A stretch of 27,817 bases of DNA, taken from NCBI GenBank assembly GCA_964369625.1, contig CAYJFC010000017.1, forward strand, positions 1-27,817. Direction: 5' to 3'. The first letter of the stretch is position 1. Each line of letters starts with the position of its first letter. The notes under the pieces are model-generated. The model worked only from the letters and a program-made list of their open reading frames with translations. It searched no databases and was not told the DNA's origin. Position numbers and translations under genes: made by a program. Below, one piece after another: positions 1 to 8,627 of the stretch. Source of the stretch: CAKOSP01 sp964369625. GTDB taxonomy: Bacteria > Bacillota_I > Bacilli_A > RF39 > UBA660.

Positions 1-25
1 ATTAGGTTAGCAACTTATCTTCTAA

Positions 26-102
26 TGGGGCGATCTACGGGAATCGAACCCGCGAGTACCAGAGCCACAATCTGGCGTGTTAACCACTTCACCAAGACCG
101 CC
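26..102 (-). tRNA. tRNA-His (GTG anticodon)
   Basis: Read on the minus strand, this folds as a complete cloverleaf. The anticodon stem CCAGA/TCTGG encloses the loop TTGTGGC, giving anticodon GTG (plus-strand 66-68), and the T arm has GGTTCGAATCC. The acceptor arms GCGGTCT and AGATCGC pair over 7 bp. The extra 5' G (position 102) faces C73, which is the G-1:C73 identity pair of histidine tRNAs. The 3' CCA is encoded (26-28). The gene length of 77 nt fits a bacterial tRNA-His. Confidence 0.97.
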
Positions 103-114
103 ATAACACTTTAA

Positions 115-143
115 ATTCTATCAAATAATGATGAAAAATGCAA
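115..143 (-). promoter_or_regulatory. Promoter of tRNA-His
   Basis: On the minus strand a -35 box TTGCAT (138-143) is followed after 17 bp by a -10 box TAGAAT (115-120). The predicted start lies a few bases before the tRNA 5' end. It is arranged divergently with the promoter of the gene at 210, whose TATAAT lies at 183-188. Confidence 0.75.
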
Positions 144-182
144 GTTTTTATTTATACGTCTCACTTTTTGGTTAAAAAATGT

Positions 183-188
183 TATAAT
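183..188 (+). promoter_or_regulatory. -10 box upstream of the 210 gene
   Basis: TATAAT within TGTTATAATA, 21 bp before the ATG, with no good -35 box. The same TGTTATAATA string and a similar GGAG-to-TATATG start context precede the paralogue at 17641, which suggests shared ancestry or shared control. Confidence 0.5.
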
Positions 189-209
189 AGCAATTGATAT
201 GGAGTATAT

Positions 210-1490
210 ATGATATTAAATATTGAACTTAGTGATATTGAAAATTATGAAGAAATCAGCTTTAGAAATATACATGAAAACAATTGTTTAGAATTAAAAG
301 TAGTTGTGCCATTTAATCAGAATGTTTATGAATATTTGAGTTCTAGTAACGCATTTAAAGAAGCGATTAATCATTATATAGAATTTTTATATAAAGAAAA
401 TGATATGGATCAAATAAAGAAAGTTTTTAAATTATATAAATGTGATAATTTAAATAATTTATTTGATTATATAATTTTTGATGGCAATATAGATTTAATA
501 TATAATTATATTATAAAAAATAATTTAAACAATAAGAAAATAGTCTATAATTTATTTGATTATAGTACTGAAAATATTAAACAGTTAAAAGAAAAAATAG
601 TAAATCCTAAAAAGACATATATAAATATATCTGGTAATCGTAATTTTATTACATTATCAAAGTATAAAAAAATAACTCATTATTTAGAATCTATAGTAAA
701 TAAAGTAGATGAATATGAGTTTAGTCCATTAGAAAAAATCATATATATTTATGATATTGTAAGAGATAGATATTTTAAATTTTCAAATAATTCAGAAGAT
801 AAATCATATTCGAGAGATTTAGAACATGTTCTTTTCGAAGATGAAATAGTCTGTGAAGGATTTGTTAATATATTTAATGAATTATTACATAAATTAAACT
901 TTAATGTAAATAAAATATTTTTAAATAGAATTAATAACTTAAATATTGGACATGTTAGATCTATAGTATATTTAAAAGATGATAAATATGCTATAGATGG
1001 TATATTTTTGTTTGATCCAACATTTGATTCAAGAAAAAGTGAAAATAATGATTTTTTTAATCAATACACATTTTTTTGCAAGAATTTAAGTTATTTTTTT
1101 GAATATAATAAAGACAAATATGTAAATAAATTAAAATATTTAGAAAATTTTTATTCATTATTTAAAGAAGAAAAAGAAACAAAAAAGATATATGAAATGG
1201 ATTATGAATTAATAAAAACTATAAATTTTTTATCCAGATTAATATATCAAGATGATTTATTAAGTTCATTAATGTTAAATATAACAAACAAAACGCTAGA
1301 CGAAGTTGAAAAAATTTCAGAGTTATTAGATAAAAAAGTATCAGAAGAGATGCTTTGGGAATCGATAAAAACAGTTAGATATAAGCAATGCATTGAAAGT
1401 CCACAAAAATTTAGTATTAGTCAAACAAATTTTGATAATATAAAATATAATATAAAGTATCCAAAGTATATTAGAAAAAGAACAAAATAA
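210..1490 (+). CDS. Transglutaminase-like (papain-fold) domain protein, short paralogue
   Basis: This 426-residue protein has no signal peptide or membrane segment, so it is probably cytoplasmic. A transglutaminase-like core spans about residues 165-280, with a candidate Cys-His-Asp triad: C215 in VCEGF, H248 in GHVRS and D269 in FDPTFD. Triads of this kind occur in cysteine proteases and transglutaminase-fold enzymes, but neither substrate nor reaction can be read from the sequence. The N-terminal 160 and C-terminal 130 residues are not recognised. A clear paralogue lies at 17641-19443, sharing the SPLE...YDIV stretch, the triad motifs and the KDDKY segment. The start is supported by GGAG at 201-204 and a TATAAT at 183-188. 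The gene appears monocistronic, because a new promoter and the T-box leader follow it. Confidence 0.7.
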   Translation: MILNIELSDIENYEEISFRNIHENNCLELKVVVPFNQNVYEYLSSSNAFKEAINHYIEFLYKENDMDQIKKVFKLYKCDNLNNLFDYIIFDGNIDLIYNYIIKNNLNNKKIVYNLFDYSTENIKQLKEKIVNPKKTYINISGNRNFITLSKYKKITHYLESIVNKVDEYEFSPLEKIIYIYDIVRDRYFKFSNNSEDKSYSRDLEHVLFEDEIVCEGFVNIFNELLHKLNFNVNKIFLNRINNLNIGHVRSIVYLKDDKYAIDGIFLFDPTFDSRKSENNDFFNQYTFFCKNLSYFFEYNKDKYVNKLKYLENFYSLFKEEKETKKIYEMDYELIKTINFLSRLIYQDDLLSSLMLNITNKTLDEVEKISELLDKKVSEEMLWESIKTVRYKQCIESPQKFSISQTNFDNIKYNIKYPKYIRKRTK

Positions 1491-1491
1491 T

Positions 1492-1519
1492 TTGAAAAAA
1501 TTATAATATATGATATAAT
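1492..1519 (+). promoter_or_regulatory. Promoter of the pheST T-box transcript
   Basis: TTGAAA (1492-1497) and TATAAT (1514-1519) are spaced by 16 bp, just after the stop of the preceding gene. The predicted start near 1526 places the whole T-box leader in the transcript. Confidence 0.75.
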
Positions 1520-1524
1520 AAACA

Positions 1525-1723
1525 TGCAGAAAAAGCGAAGATTAGGAAATAGTAATAAAAGAATAAATTACAGAGAGTCTATGGTGGTGAAAATAGATAT
1601 TGATATTTTATGAATTCAACCTATGAGCTTTAAAAGGTGACGCTATATAGTTTTAAGATGTATTTATACATGAATTAAGGTGGTACCACGTAATCACGTC
1701 CTTATAGTAGGATGTGATTTTTT
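1525..1723 (+). promoter_or_regulatory. T-box riboswitch, phenylalanine-specific
   Basis: The leader before pheS has the parts of a tRNA-sensing T-box. It has AGAGAG near 1573, a GGTGGTGAAA stem I segment, and the specifier-loop context GAA-TTC-A at 1612-1618, where TTC (1615-1617) is a Phe codon. The T-box sequence AATTAAGGTGGTACCACG lies at 1673-1690, with a terminator right after it. In this class, uncharged tRNA-Phe pairs with the specifier and with the T-box bulge, which favours the antiterminator and switches on the synthetase genes when phenylalanine runs short. The codon and the downstream genes agree. Confidence 0.95.
1692..1723 (+). terminator. T-box intrinsic terminator
   Basis: AATCACGTCCT (1692-1702) pairs with AGGATGTGATT (1709-1719) over 11 bp with one G-U, a 6-nt loop and a T-run. 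The element lies directly after the T-box sequence and before the pheS ribosome binding site, so it is the regulated terminator. Confidence 0.9.
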
Positions 1724-1739
1724 CTTTAGGAGGAATAAT

Positions 1740-2789
1740 ATGGAAGAAAAAATGATTAATTTATTTAAGGAAATAGAAAATCAAGCAAATTTAGTAAGTG
1801 ATTTAAAATCATTAAGTGATTTAAAGGTGACTTATTTAGGTAAAAAAGGACCTATTAATGAACTTACGAGTATTATGAAAGATTTATCTATTGAGCAAAA
1901 GAAAGAGTATGGAATAAAGTTAAATGAATTTAAAACTAAAGTTAATATTTTATTCGATGAATTAAAAGAAAAGTTTGAATTAAAGGAACTTAATAAAAAA
2001 TTAGAAAAAGAGGCAATTGATATAACACTTCCAAGTAAAAAAATAAGAACAGGAAGTAAACACATTATGACTAGAATTGAAGAAAAATTTGAAAATTTAT
2101 TTACATCTCTTGGTTATACTGTTTATGAAGGTCCTGAACTTGAAAGTGATGAAAATTGTTTTCAAAAATTAAATGTATTAAAAGGACATCCAGCAAGAGA
2201 TGCGCAAGATACATTTTATTTAGAAAATGAATATGAAAAATTTTTGCTTCGTACTCAAACTTCAACAGCGCAAGTTAGAGCTATGGAAGAAAATATAGAA
2301 AAAGGTCCAATTAAAATAGTTTGCCCTGGTAAAGTTTATCGTAGAGATGAAGATGCAACACATTCTCATCAGTTCATGCAAATAGAAGGTTTAGTAATTG
2401 ATGAAAATGTTTCAATGGCTGATTTAAAAGGTACTTTAGAATTGTTTGTTAAAGAATTTTTAGGAGAGAAAACTAAAGTTAGATTTAGACCAAGTTTTTT
2501 CCCGTTTACAGAGCCTTCAGTAGAAGTGGACGTAACATGTTTTAAATGCGGAGGAAAAGGGTGTTCATTATGTAAACAAACTGGTTGGATAGAAGTTTTA
2601 GGAGCTGGTATGGTTCATCCTAATGTTCTAGAAATGAGTGGTTACGATTCAAAAAAATATCAAGGATTTGCATTTGGTACTGGAATGGATAGATTTGCAA
2701 TGTTTAGATATGCGGTAAATGATATTAGAACTATATATGGAAATGATTTGAGATTTTTAGATCAATTTAATAGAAAGGATATGGATTAA
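1740..2789 (+). CDS. pheS: Phenylalanine--tRNA ligase alpha subunit
   Basis: The catalytic subunit of the cytoplasmic alpha2-beta2 phenylalanyl-tRNA synthetase, which charges tRNA-Phe using ATP. The start at 1740 is chosen because AGGAGG (1728-1733) lies 6 nt upstream. Longer in-frame readings run back into the T-box terminator. The resulting protein is 349 residues, normal for the family. An N-terminal coiled coil (about 1-90) is followed by the class II catalytic domain (about 100-345). Motif 2 lies around YRRDEDATHSH (200-210), and motif 3 is GTGMDR (313-318), ending in R318. Cysteines 267, 270, 275 and 278 form a CxxC/CxxC knuckle that is common in Firmicute PheS. The stop overlaps the pheT ATG by one base, so the two are coupled. 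Expression is under the Phe T-box. Confidence 0.98.
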   Translation: MEEKMINLFKEIENQANLVSDLKSLSDLKVTYLGKKGPINELTSIMKDLSIEQKKEYGIKLNEFKTKVNILFDELKEKFELKELNKKLEKEAIDITLPSKKIRTGSKHIMTRIEEKFENLFTSLGYTVYEGPELESDENCFQKLNVLKGHPARDAQDTFYLENEYEKFLLRTQTSTAQVRAMEENIEKGPIKIVCPGKVYRRDEDATHSHQFMQIEGLVIDENVSMADLKGTLELFVKEFLGEKTKVRFRPSFFPFTEPSVEVDVTCFKCGGKGCSLCKQTGWIEVLGAGMVHPNVLEMSGYDSKKYQGFAFGTGMDRFAMFRYAVNDIRTIYGNDLRFLDQFNRKDMD

Positions 2790-5155
2790 TGAAATTAAGT
2801 AGAAGTTTTGTAAGTGATTATATTGATTTACCAAATAAATCAATTAAAGAAATTGCAGAAGATATGACAAGTGTTGGGAATGAATATGATAGTGCAACTA
2901 AATTAGTTAATGCTACTAATTTAGTTGTTGGTCATGTAATAAAATGTGAAAAACATCCTGATTCAGATAAATTAAAAGTCACAAAAGTTGATATCAAAGA
3001 TGAAATATTAGATATAGTATGTGGCGCACCAAACTGTAGAGAAAATATAAAAGTTATTGTTGCAAAAGTAGGTGCTAAATTACCAGAAATTGAAATAAAA
3101 GAATCTGTTATACGTGGTGCTAGATCATGCGGAATGTTATGTGCCTTAAATGAATTAGGTATTGATAGTAAATATTTAAAAAATAGTGATATAAGTGGTA
3201 TACATGAATTACAATCAGATGCTATCATTGGAAGTGATCCTATCAAATATTTGGGATTAGATGACGAAGTTATAGATTTTGAATTAACATCAAATCGTGG
3301 AGATTTATTGAGTATATTAGGTATGGCTTATGAATTAGGTGCTATTTATAAAACAAAAATAAAAGATATAGATTTAAAATTTAATGAAAATAATAAAGAT
3401 ATAAATGATTCATTTGATTTAAAAATTGATACTGATGACTGTAATTTATTTTTAGTAAAAAAAGCAGAAAATATAGTTATTAAAGAATCACCTGATTTTA
3501 TTAAATCTAGATTAATAGCATCAGGTATCAGACCAATAAATAACGTAGTAGATATATCAAATTATGTAATGCTTGAAACTGGTCAACCACTTCATTTTTA
3601 TGATGCGGATGCACTTGGAGACAAATTAGTTGTAAGAAATGCTTTTGAAAATGAAAGCTTAATAACATTAGATAATAATGAGCGTATTCTTTCAACTGAT
3701 GATATAGTTATTGCAAATAACACTGAAGCTATTGGTTTGGCAGGTGTAATGGGTGGGCTTTCAACAGAAGTTGAAGATGATACTAAAAATATAGTAATTG
3801 AAGCTGCAATATTTGATAGTGTTAAAGTTAGAAAAACATCTAAAAAAATACTTAGAAGTGAAGCTTCGAATAGATTTGAAAAAGGACTTGATCCTAAAAG
3901 AACTTATATGGCTATTGCAAGAGCTTGTGCGCTACTTGAAAAATTTGCGGGTGCAAGCATAGTGGGCAATATAGTAGAATATAATAATGTAAGTATTGAT
4001 GAAAAAATTATTGAAGTAAGTTATGAAAAAGTTGAAAAAGTTTTAGGATTAAAAATATCAAAAGAAGAAATAAATGATATACTAAAATCATTAGGTTTTG
4101 AAGTAAATAGTTTTGAAAATAACTTTAAAGTAATTATTCCTACAAGAAGACTTGATATTAAAATACAAGAAGATGTTATCGAAGAAATAGGAAGAATATA
4201 TGGAATAGATAAGATAGTAGGCAAATTACCCGTGCTTAAAGCAACTGTAGGTAAATACAATAATAATAAAAGAGAAATTAAAAATAAAATGATATCATTT
4301 GGTCTTAATGAAACACTTAGTTATACATTGATTCCTGAAAAAGAAGTTTATAAATATACTACTGATAAATTTGAATATATTAAACTTGCTGATCCTATGA
4401 GTTTAGATAAAAATACTCTTAGATATAGTTTGATATATTCTTTGAAAGAAATATTTTTATATAATAAAGCTAGAAATATCAAAGACGTATCTATATTCGA
4501 AATAGGAAAAGGTTTTTTTAAAGAAGAAAATTACAAAGAAGAATTAAAACTTGCTTGTTTAATGACTGGTAACTACAATTTAGGTATTGATAAAAATAAA
4601 GTTGATTTTTATACATTAAAAGGTATAGTTGAAGAATTATTAAATTACTTAGGTTATGCTGGTAGATATTCTTTTGTAGTAGATGAAAACATTACAAAAG
4701 AGTTACATCCTAAGCAAAGTGCTAATATAGTACTTCAAGGTAAGGTAATTGGAATTATTGGTAAAATTCATCCAAAAGAAATTAAAGATGATGTGTATGT
4801 TTTTGAAATTAACTTAGATAAGCTGCTTGATAATAAATCATCTAAAATGACATTTAAAGAAATAAGTAAATTTCCATCAGTAAGTAAAGATGTAGCATTT
4901 ATTGTTGATAAAAATACTACTGCTGGAGAAGTACAATCAATAATAAAAAAAGCTGGAGGAAAGCTTTTAACAAACATTGAAATATTTGATGTATACGTTG
5001 GGGAAAATGTGAAAGAAAATGAAAAATCAATTGCATATGCATTAACATTTAGTGATCCTAATAAAACATTATCAGATGAAGAAGTTATGAACATATTTAA
5101 TAAAATAATAAATGAAGTTACATCTAAATGCAGTGCAGTATTAAGAGATAAATAG
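2789..5155 (+). CDS. pheT: Phenylalanine--tRNA ligase beta subunit
   Basis: The beta subunit of phenylalanyl-tRNA synthetase, which provides tRNA binding and editing of mischarged Tyr-tRNA-Phe. At 788 residues it is close to the family norm of about 800. Domains in order are an OB-fold EMAP-II-like tRNA-binding domain (about 40-150, with VVGHVIKCEKHPDSDKL), B3/B4 editing (about 205-375, including SGIRPINNVVDISNYVMLE), B5 (about 395-470) and a C-terminal FDX-ACB anticodon-binding domain (about 695-787, starting near FPSVSKDVAFIVD). It is translationally coupled to pheS through the TAATG overlap. A terminator hairpin overlaps its stop codon. Confidence 0.98.
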   Translation: MKLSRSFVSDYIDLPNKSIKEIAEDMTSVGNEYDSATKLVNATNLVVGHVIKCEKHPDSDKLKVTKVDIKDEILDIVCGAPNCRENIKVIVAKVGAKLPEIEIKESVIRGARSCGMLCALNELGIDSKYLKNSDISGIHELQSDAIIGSDPIKYLGLDDEVIDFELTSNRGDLLSILGMAYELGAIYKTKIKDIDLKFNENNKDINDSFDLKIDTDDCNLFLVKKAENIVIKESPDFIKSRLIASGIRPINNVVDISNYVMLETGQPLHFYDADALGDKLVVRNAFENESLITLDNNERILSTDDIVIANNTEAIGLAGVMGGLSTEVEDDTKNIVIEAAIFDSVKVRKTSKKILRSEASNRFEKGLDPKRTYMAIARACALLEKFAGASIVGNIVEYNNVSIDEKIIEVSYEKVEKVLGLKISKEEINDILKSLGFEVNSFENNFKVIIPTRRLDIKIQEDVIEEIGRIYGIDKIVGKLPVLKATVGKYNNNKREIKNKMISFGLNETLSYTLIPEKEVYKYTTDKFEYIKLADPMSLDKNTLRYSLIYSLKEIFLYNKARNIKDVSIFEIGKGFFKEENYKEELKLACLMTGNYNLGIDKNKVDFYTLKGIVEELLNYLGYAGRYSFVVDENITKELHPKQSANIVLQGKVIGIIGKIHPKEIKDDVYVFEINLDKLLDNKSSKMTFKEISKFPSVSKDVAFIVDKNTTAGEVQSIIKKAGGKLLTNIEIFDVYVGENVKENEKSIAYALTFSDPNKTLSDEEVMNIFNKIINEVTSKCSAVLRDK

Positions 5156-5177
5156 CAGTAAAACTGTTATTTTTTCT
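5150..5177 (+). terminator. Terminator of pheST
   Basis: AAATAGCAGT (5150-5159) pairs with ACTGTTATTT (5163-5172), with one G-U and a 3-nt loop, followed by a run of T. It includes the pheT stop codon. Confidence 0.85.
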
Positions 5178-5204
5178 TGACATAAAAAAATATAGTTTTA
5201 TAAT
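5177..5204 (+). promoter_or_regulatory. Consensus SigmaA-type promoter
   Basis: TTGACA (5177-5182), 16 bp, TATAAT (5199-5204). Both hexamers are perfect, so the small gene at 5223 is probably strongly transcribed. Confidence 0.85.
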
Positions 5205-5222
5205 ATATTCAAAGGAAATATT

Positions 5223-5573
5223 ATGTCGAAATCAATAAAAGCAAAATTAGTAAGGCTATATGGTAAAAAATGTTGGTTATTTAGTGAGATAAGTAGAAAC
5301 AATAAACTTACTTATCACCATATTGATCCTGTTCGGCAAGAAGGTGATACATCTCTTGGTAATGGTGCACTTCTAACTAAAAGAATGCATATGTTTTTTA
5401 ATGAACTTGAAAAAACATATCCTATAATCGCAAATGAACTTAATTACTATTTTTTTCTTTATAAAGGAGAATATCCAGATTATGTAGAGTTAAAAATTAA
5501 AGAAATTTTAGAGGATTATTATAGGGCTTATAAACCAATCCAAAGACAAAGAAAACATGATAATAATAAGTGA
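5223..5573 (+). CDS. Small protein with an HNH-like motif
   Basis: A 116-residue soluble, basic protein. The segment from about residue 13 to 60 looks like a compact HNH/beta-beta-alpha-metal fold: C17, the HH pair at 32-33 (THE HHIDP context), N47 in GNGALL and H56 in MHMFFNEL. Classical HNH proteins with a structural zinc carry two CxxC pairs, and here only C17 is present, so the zinc knuckle is missing or replaced. It may be a nuclease-like protein or a non-catalytic derivative; the function is not established. The start follows AAGGAA at 5213-5217 and a perfect promoter. It stands alone between two terminators, with no methylase, integrase or toxin partner nearby that would suggest a restriction or mobile role. 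Confidence 0.6.
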   Translation: MSKSIKAKLVRLYGKKCWLFSEISRNNKLTYHHIDPVRQEGDTSLGNGALLTKRMHMFFNELEKTYPIIANELNYYFFLYKGEYPDYVELKIKEILEDYYRAYKPIQRQRKHDNNK

Positions 5574-5590
5574 TTAATTTCACTTTTTTA
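5568..5590 (+). terminator. Terminator after the HNH-like gene
   Basis: AAGTGA (5568-5573) pairs with TCACTT (5580-5585) around a 6-nt loop, followed by a T-run. It includes the stop codon. Confidence 0.75.
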
Positions 5591-5591
5591 T

Positions 5592-5620
5592 TTGTAAAAA
5601 CAAAATATTTAGTGTATAAT
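5592..5620 (+). promoter_or_regulatory. Promoter of the phosphoketolase gene
   Basis: TTGTAA (5592-5597), 17 bp, TATAAT (5615-5620). The leader to the ATG at 5650 is about 23 nt and has no convincing Shine-Dalgarno sequence. Confidence 0.7.
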
Positions 5621-5649
5621 TATAAATAGAATAGAAAGTATGTGATTAG

Positions 5650-7956
5650 ATGAGAAAAAATGAATTAGTAAAAATAAATGATTATTGGAATGCTTTAAAT
5701 TACTTAGCTGTAGCACAGTTATATTTAATAGATAATCCGTTATTAAAAAGGAAATTAGAATTAAAAGATGTTAAAAAAAATATAGTGGGTCACTGGGGAA
5801 CTGTTCCTGGTCAAACACTTATTTATACACATTTAAATAGAATTATAAATAAATATAATTTAAATATGATTTATTTATCAGGACCTGGTCATGGCGGAAA
5901 CGCTCAGGTTGCAGCAACATATTTAGAAGGTAGTTACACAGATGTATATCCAAAAGTTACTCAAGATGAAGATGGTATGAAAAAACTATTTAAAAGTTTT
6001 TCGTTTCCTGGAGGAATTTCAAGTCATGCAGATGCAAAAGTACCAGGATCAATTCATGAAGGTGGGGAACTGGGATATAGTTTAGCACATGCTTATGGAG
6101 CGGTACTTGATAATCCAAGTTTAATAGCAGCAACAGTAATTGGAGATGGAGAAGCAGAAACAGGTGCTTTAAGTGCCTCTTGGAATCTTAATAGATTTTT
6201 AAATCCTGAAAAAGATGGGGCAATTTTACCAATACTGCACTTAAATGGTTTTAAAATTAATAATCCTAGTATTATGGCTAGAATTACTAAAGAAGAACTA
6301 AATAATTATTTTAATGGGCTTGGATATAAAGTATATTTAGTTAGTGGAAAAAGATCTAGTTCACTGCATAAAGATTTAGCAAAAGCAATGGACGAAGTAG
6401 TTGCAGACATAAAGTATATAAAAGAAAATGCTAAAACTATTAAAAAAATAATATGGCCAATGATAGTTTTAGAAACTCCTAAAGGTATAACAGGTCCAAA
6501 AGAAATTGTTGGTTCGTATAAAGCACATCAAGTACCTTTTCAAGTTAAAACAAATGAAGATGTTAAAAAATTAGAAAAATGGTTATACTCATATAGACCA
6601 GATTTAGTATTTGATAATAAAGGTCGTCTAAGAAGTGATTTAAAATTATTAAATCCACATGGTAAAAAAAGAATGGGATCAAATCCAGTTACTAATGGTG
6701 GGAAAATATTAAAACCACTTAATTTACCAAATATAAAAAATTATTCTCTAGATTTTAGAAAACATGGATCAGTAGTAGAATCTGATATGATGCATTTAGG
6801 GTCATATTTAAAAGATGTATTTAAAATAAATAAGCTTAATAAAAATTTCAGAATATTTGGACCAGATGAAGCTATATCAAATAGATTTAATCATGTATTT
6901 GAACATGAAAATAAAATGTGGAATTTAAAAGCTTTTGAAGATGAAGAAATGTTATCAAAAAAAGGAAGAGTTTTAGATTCAATATTATCTGAACATGTTT
7001 GTCAAGGAGCTCTAGAAGGATATTTATTAACAGGAAGACACGGAATAATGCATTCATATGAAGCATTTATAAGAGTAGTAGATTCAATGGCTTCACAACA
7101 TGCAAAATGGCTTAAAGTTACTAATGAATTAAAATTCAGAGATGATATTTCATCATTAAATTATATATTATCATCACATGTGTGGCAACAAGATCATAAT
7201 GGTTATTCACATCAAGAACCTGGATTTTTAAATCATTTAGCAACTAAAAAAGGTGATATAGTAAATGCATTTTTACCAATAGATGCTAATACATTATTAT
7301 GTACGGTTAATCACACACTTAATTTAAAACAAAAAATCAATGCTATCATTGCAAGTAAACATCCAAAAATGCAGTGGCTTACTATGAGTGAATCTATTAA
7401 ACATTTTAAAAAAGGAATTGGTGTATTTGAATGGGCATCGACAGATGAAAAAGAAGTTGATATTATTTTAGCCTCTGCTGGAGATACTCCAAATTTAGAA
7501 GTATTAGCGGCAACTAGTATATTAAAAGAATTTATGCCAGATATAAAAATAAAAGTAATAAATGTTATTGAATTATTTAAACTTGCATCACCTGATAGAC
7601 ATCCAAGAGGTATATCAGATGATGAATATAATGAGTTGTTTACTAAAAATAAACCAATATTATTTGCTTTTCATGGGTATCCTAACTTAATATATGATTT
7701 AACTAGAACTAGAAAAAATCAAAATATTACTGTAAGGGGGTATATTGAAGAAGGTACAATTACGACACCTTTTGATATGAGAGTGAAAAATAAAATAGAT
7801 AGATTTAATTTAGTATTAGATGTACTAAATTTAACAAAGAAGAAAAATAAAAAATTAACAGAATATTGTGAAAATTTACTTGAAAAACATGAATGTTTTA
7901 TTAAAGAAAATGGTCATGACATATCAGAAGTAACTAATTTTCAGTGGAAAGAGTAA
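5650..7956 (+). CDS. xfp: Phosphoketolase (xylulose-5-P/fructose-6-P type)
   Basis: A thiamine-diphosphate enzyme that cleaves xylulose 5-phosphate (and in many members fructose 6-phosphate) with phosphate, giving acetyl phosphate and glyceraldehyde 3-phosphate or erythrose 4-phosphate. At 768 residues it is close to the usual 790-830. N-terminal landmarks are GHWGTVPGQ (47-55), GPGHGG (78-83) and the TPP-binding GDGEAETG (165-172) followed by the expected Asn-rich segment. Later landmarks are HVWQQDHNGYSHQEPGF near 515-530 and the C-terminal RHPRGISDDEY. It implies a pentose/phosphoketolase route producing acetyl-P, and hence ATP through acetate kinase, which is not in this window. It is flanked by its own promoter and terminator. 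Substrate preference between X5P and F6P cannot be read from the sequence. Confidence 0.96.
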   Translation: MRKNELVKINDYWNALNYLAVAQLYLIDNPLLKRKLELKDVKKNIVGHWGTVPGQTLIYTHLNRIINKYNLNMIYLSGPGHGGNAQVAATYLEGSYTDVYPKVTQDEDGMKKLFKSFSFPGGISSHADAKVPGSIHEGGELGYSLAHAYGAVLDNPSLIAATVIGDGEAETGALSASWNLNRFLNPEKDGAILPILHLNGFKINNPSIMARITKEELNNYFNGLGYKVYLVSGKRSSSLHKDLAKAMDEVVADIKYIKENAKTIKKIIWPMIVLETPKGITGPKEIVGSYKAHQVPFQVKTNEDVKKLEKWLYSYRPDLVFDNKGRLRSDLKLLNPHGKKRMGSNPVTNGGKILKPLNLPNIKNYSLDFRKHGSVVESDMMHLGSYLKDVFKINKLNKNFRIFGPDEAISNRFNHVFEHENKMWNLKAFEDEEMLSKKGRVLDSILSEHVCQGALEGYLLTGRHGIMHSYEAFIRVVDSMASQHAKWLKVTNELKFRDDISSLNYILSSHVWQQDHNGYSHQEPGFLNHLATKKGDIVNAFLPIDANTLLCTVNHTLNLKQKINAIIASKHPKMQWLTMSESIKHFKKGIGVFEWASTDEKEVDIILASAGDTPNLEVLAATSILKEFMPDIKIKVINVIELFKLASPDRHPRGISDDEYNELFTKNKPILFAFHGYPNLIYDLTRTRKNQNITVRGYIEEGTITTPFDMRVKNKIDRFNLVLDVLNLTKKKNKKLTEYCENLLEKHECFIKENGHDISEVTNFQWKE

Positions 7957-7968
7957 TCTTTCCTTTTT
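7946..7968 (+). terminator. Terminator of the phosphoketolase gene
   Basis: GGAAAG (7946-7951) and CTTTCC (7958-7963) with a 6-nt loop, then five T. The stop codon lies in the loop. Confidence 0.85.
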
Positions 7969-8011
7969 CATTTTATAATGTTAAAATATATAGGAAAAGG
8001 AAAATTAAATA

Positions 8012-8566
8012 ATGAATAATATTGAATTTTTATATAATTTATTAATGAATGATGAATTTAATGAGAATAACATAAATATTTTATGTAAATTAATACCTGA
8101 AATTATACCAACAATTAATTTTGATCACAATCATCCACATCATCATTTAAATGTATTTGAGCATACTATTTATGCAATTTCTATAAGTGAAAAAAATTTT
8201 GATGTTAGATTAACTCTTTTGCTACATGATATAGGTAAACCATTATCCCAAGTAAAAACATCTAAAGGTAATTCGTCATTTATTGGCCATCCAAATATAT
8301 CTGCTGACATGACATATAATATATTATGTAGATTAGGGTTTGATGAAAATTATATAAAAAAAATAGTTTATCTAGTAAAAAAACATGATAATATATTGCC
8401 GCTTAAAAAAGAATCTTTTAAATTATTGTACAATGAAGTTGGAAGTGAGTTAATAGATTTACTAATAAATGTTCAATCAGCTGATGCTTTAGCCCACCAT
8501 CCGGATTTTTTAGAAAAAAGAATTAGATATTTAAAAAAAATCAAATCGTTTAGAAAAAATATTTGA
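8012..8566 (+). CDS. Stand-alone HD-domain phosphohydrolase
   Basis: A 184-residue soluble protein made almost entirely of one HD domain. Probable metal ligands are H51 (VFEHT), H72-D73 (LLHDIGKP) and D158 (SADALAHHP), with H93 and H125-D126 as further conserved-looking His/Asp positions. The pattern EHT...LLHDIGKP...GH...SADALA resembles the HD domain attached to bacterial CCA-adding/poly(A) polymerase-type nucleotidyltransferases, but there is no nucleotidyltransferase domain here. It may hydrolyse a phosphomonoester or 2',3'-cyclic phosphate; the substrate is unknown. A TATAAT (7974-7979) and an AAAAGG ribosome binding site precede it. It is monocistronic, with a terminator overlapping its 3' end. 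Confidence 0.8.
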   Translation: MNNIEFLYNLLMNDEFNENNINILCKLIPEIIPTINFDHNHPHHHLNVFEHTIYAISISEKNFDVRLTLLLHDIGKPLSQVKTSKGNSSFIGHPNISADMTYNILCRLGFDENYIKKIVYLVKKHDNILPLKKESFKLLYNEVGSELIDLLINVQSADALAHHPDFLEKRIRYLKKIKSFRKNI

Positions 8567-8574
8567 TTTTTTTT
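8536..8574 (+). terminator. Terminator after the HD-domain gene
   Basis: AAAAATCAAAT (8536-8546) pairs with ATTTGATTTTT (8561-8571), followed by more T. It overlaps the last codons of the gene. Confidence 0.75.
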
Positions 8575-8627
8575 AATGTAATGTTTTATTATATATGATA
8601 AAATATATAAAGAAAGTGGTGTAGCGC

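Noticed and set aside
1680..1739. A longer N-terminus for PheS starting at 1680
   Set aside because: It would be read from the T-box sequence and terminator, and the correct AGGAGG lies before 1740.
2932..5094. Several minus-strand frames within pheT
   Set aside because: They mirror a certain pheT reading frame and have no ribosome sites or recognisable domains.
5224..5230. A third TGTCGAA (Spo0A box core) at the start of the HNH-like gene
   Set aside because: It spans the start codon itself and downstream coding bases, and a single copy is expected by chance at this composition in a window of this size.
5624..5634. AAATAGAATAG shared with 27778-27788 near two gene starts
   Set aside because: It is eleven low-complexity AT-rich bases, not enough to call a repeat or operator.
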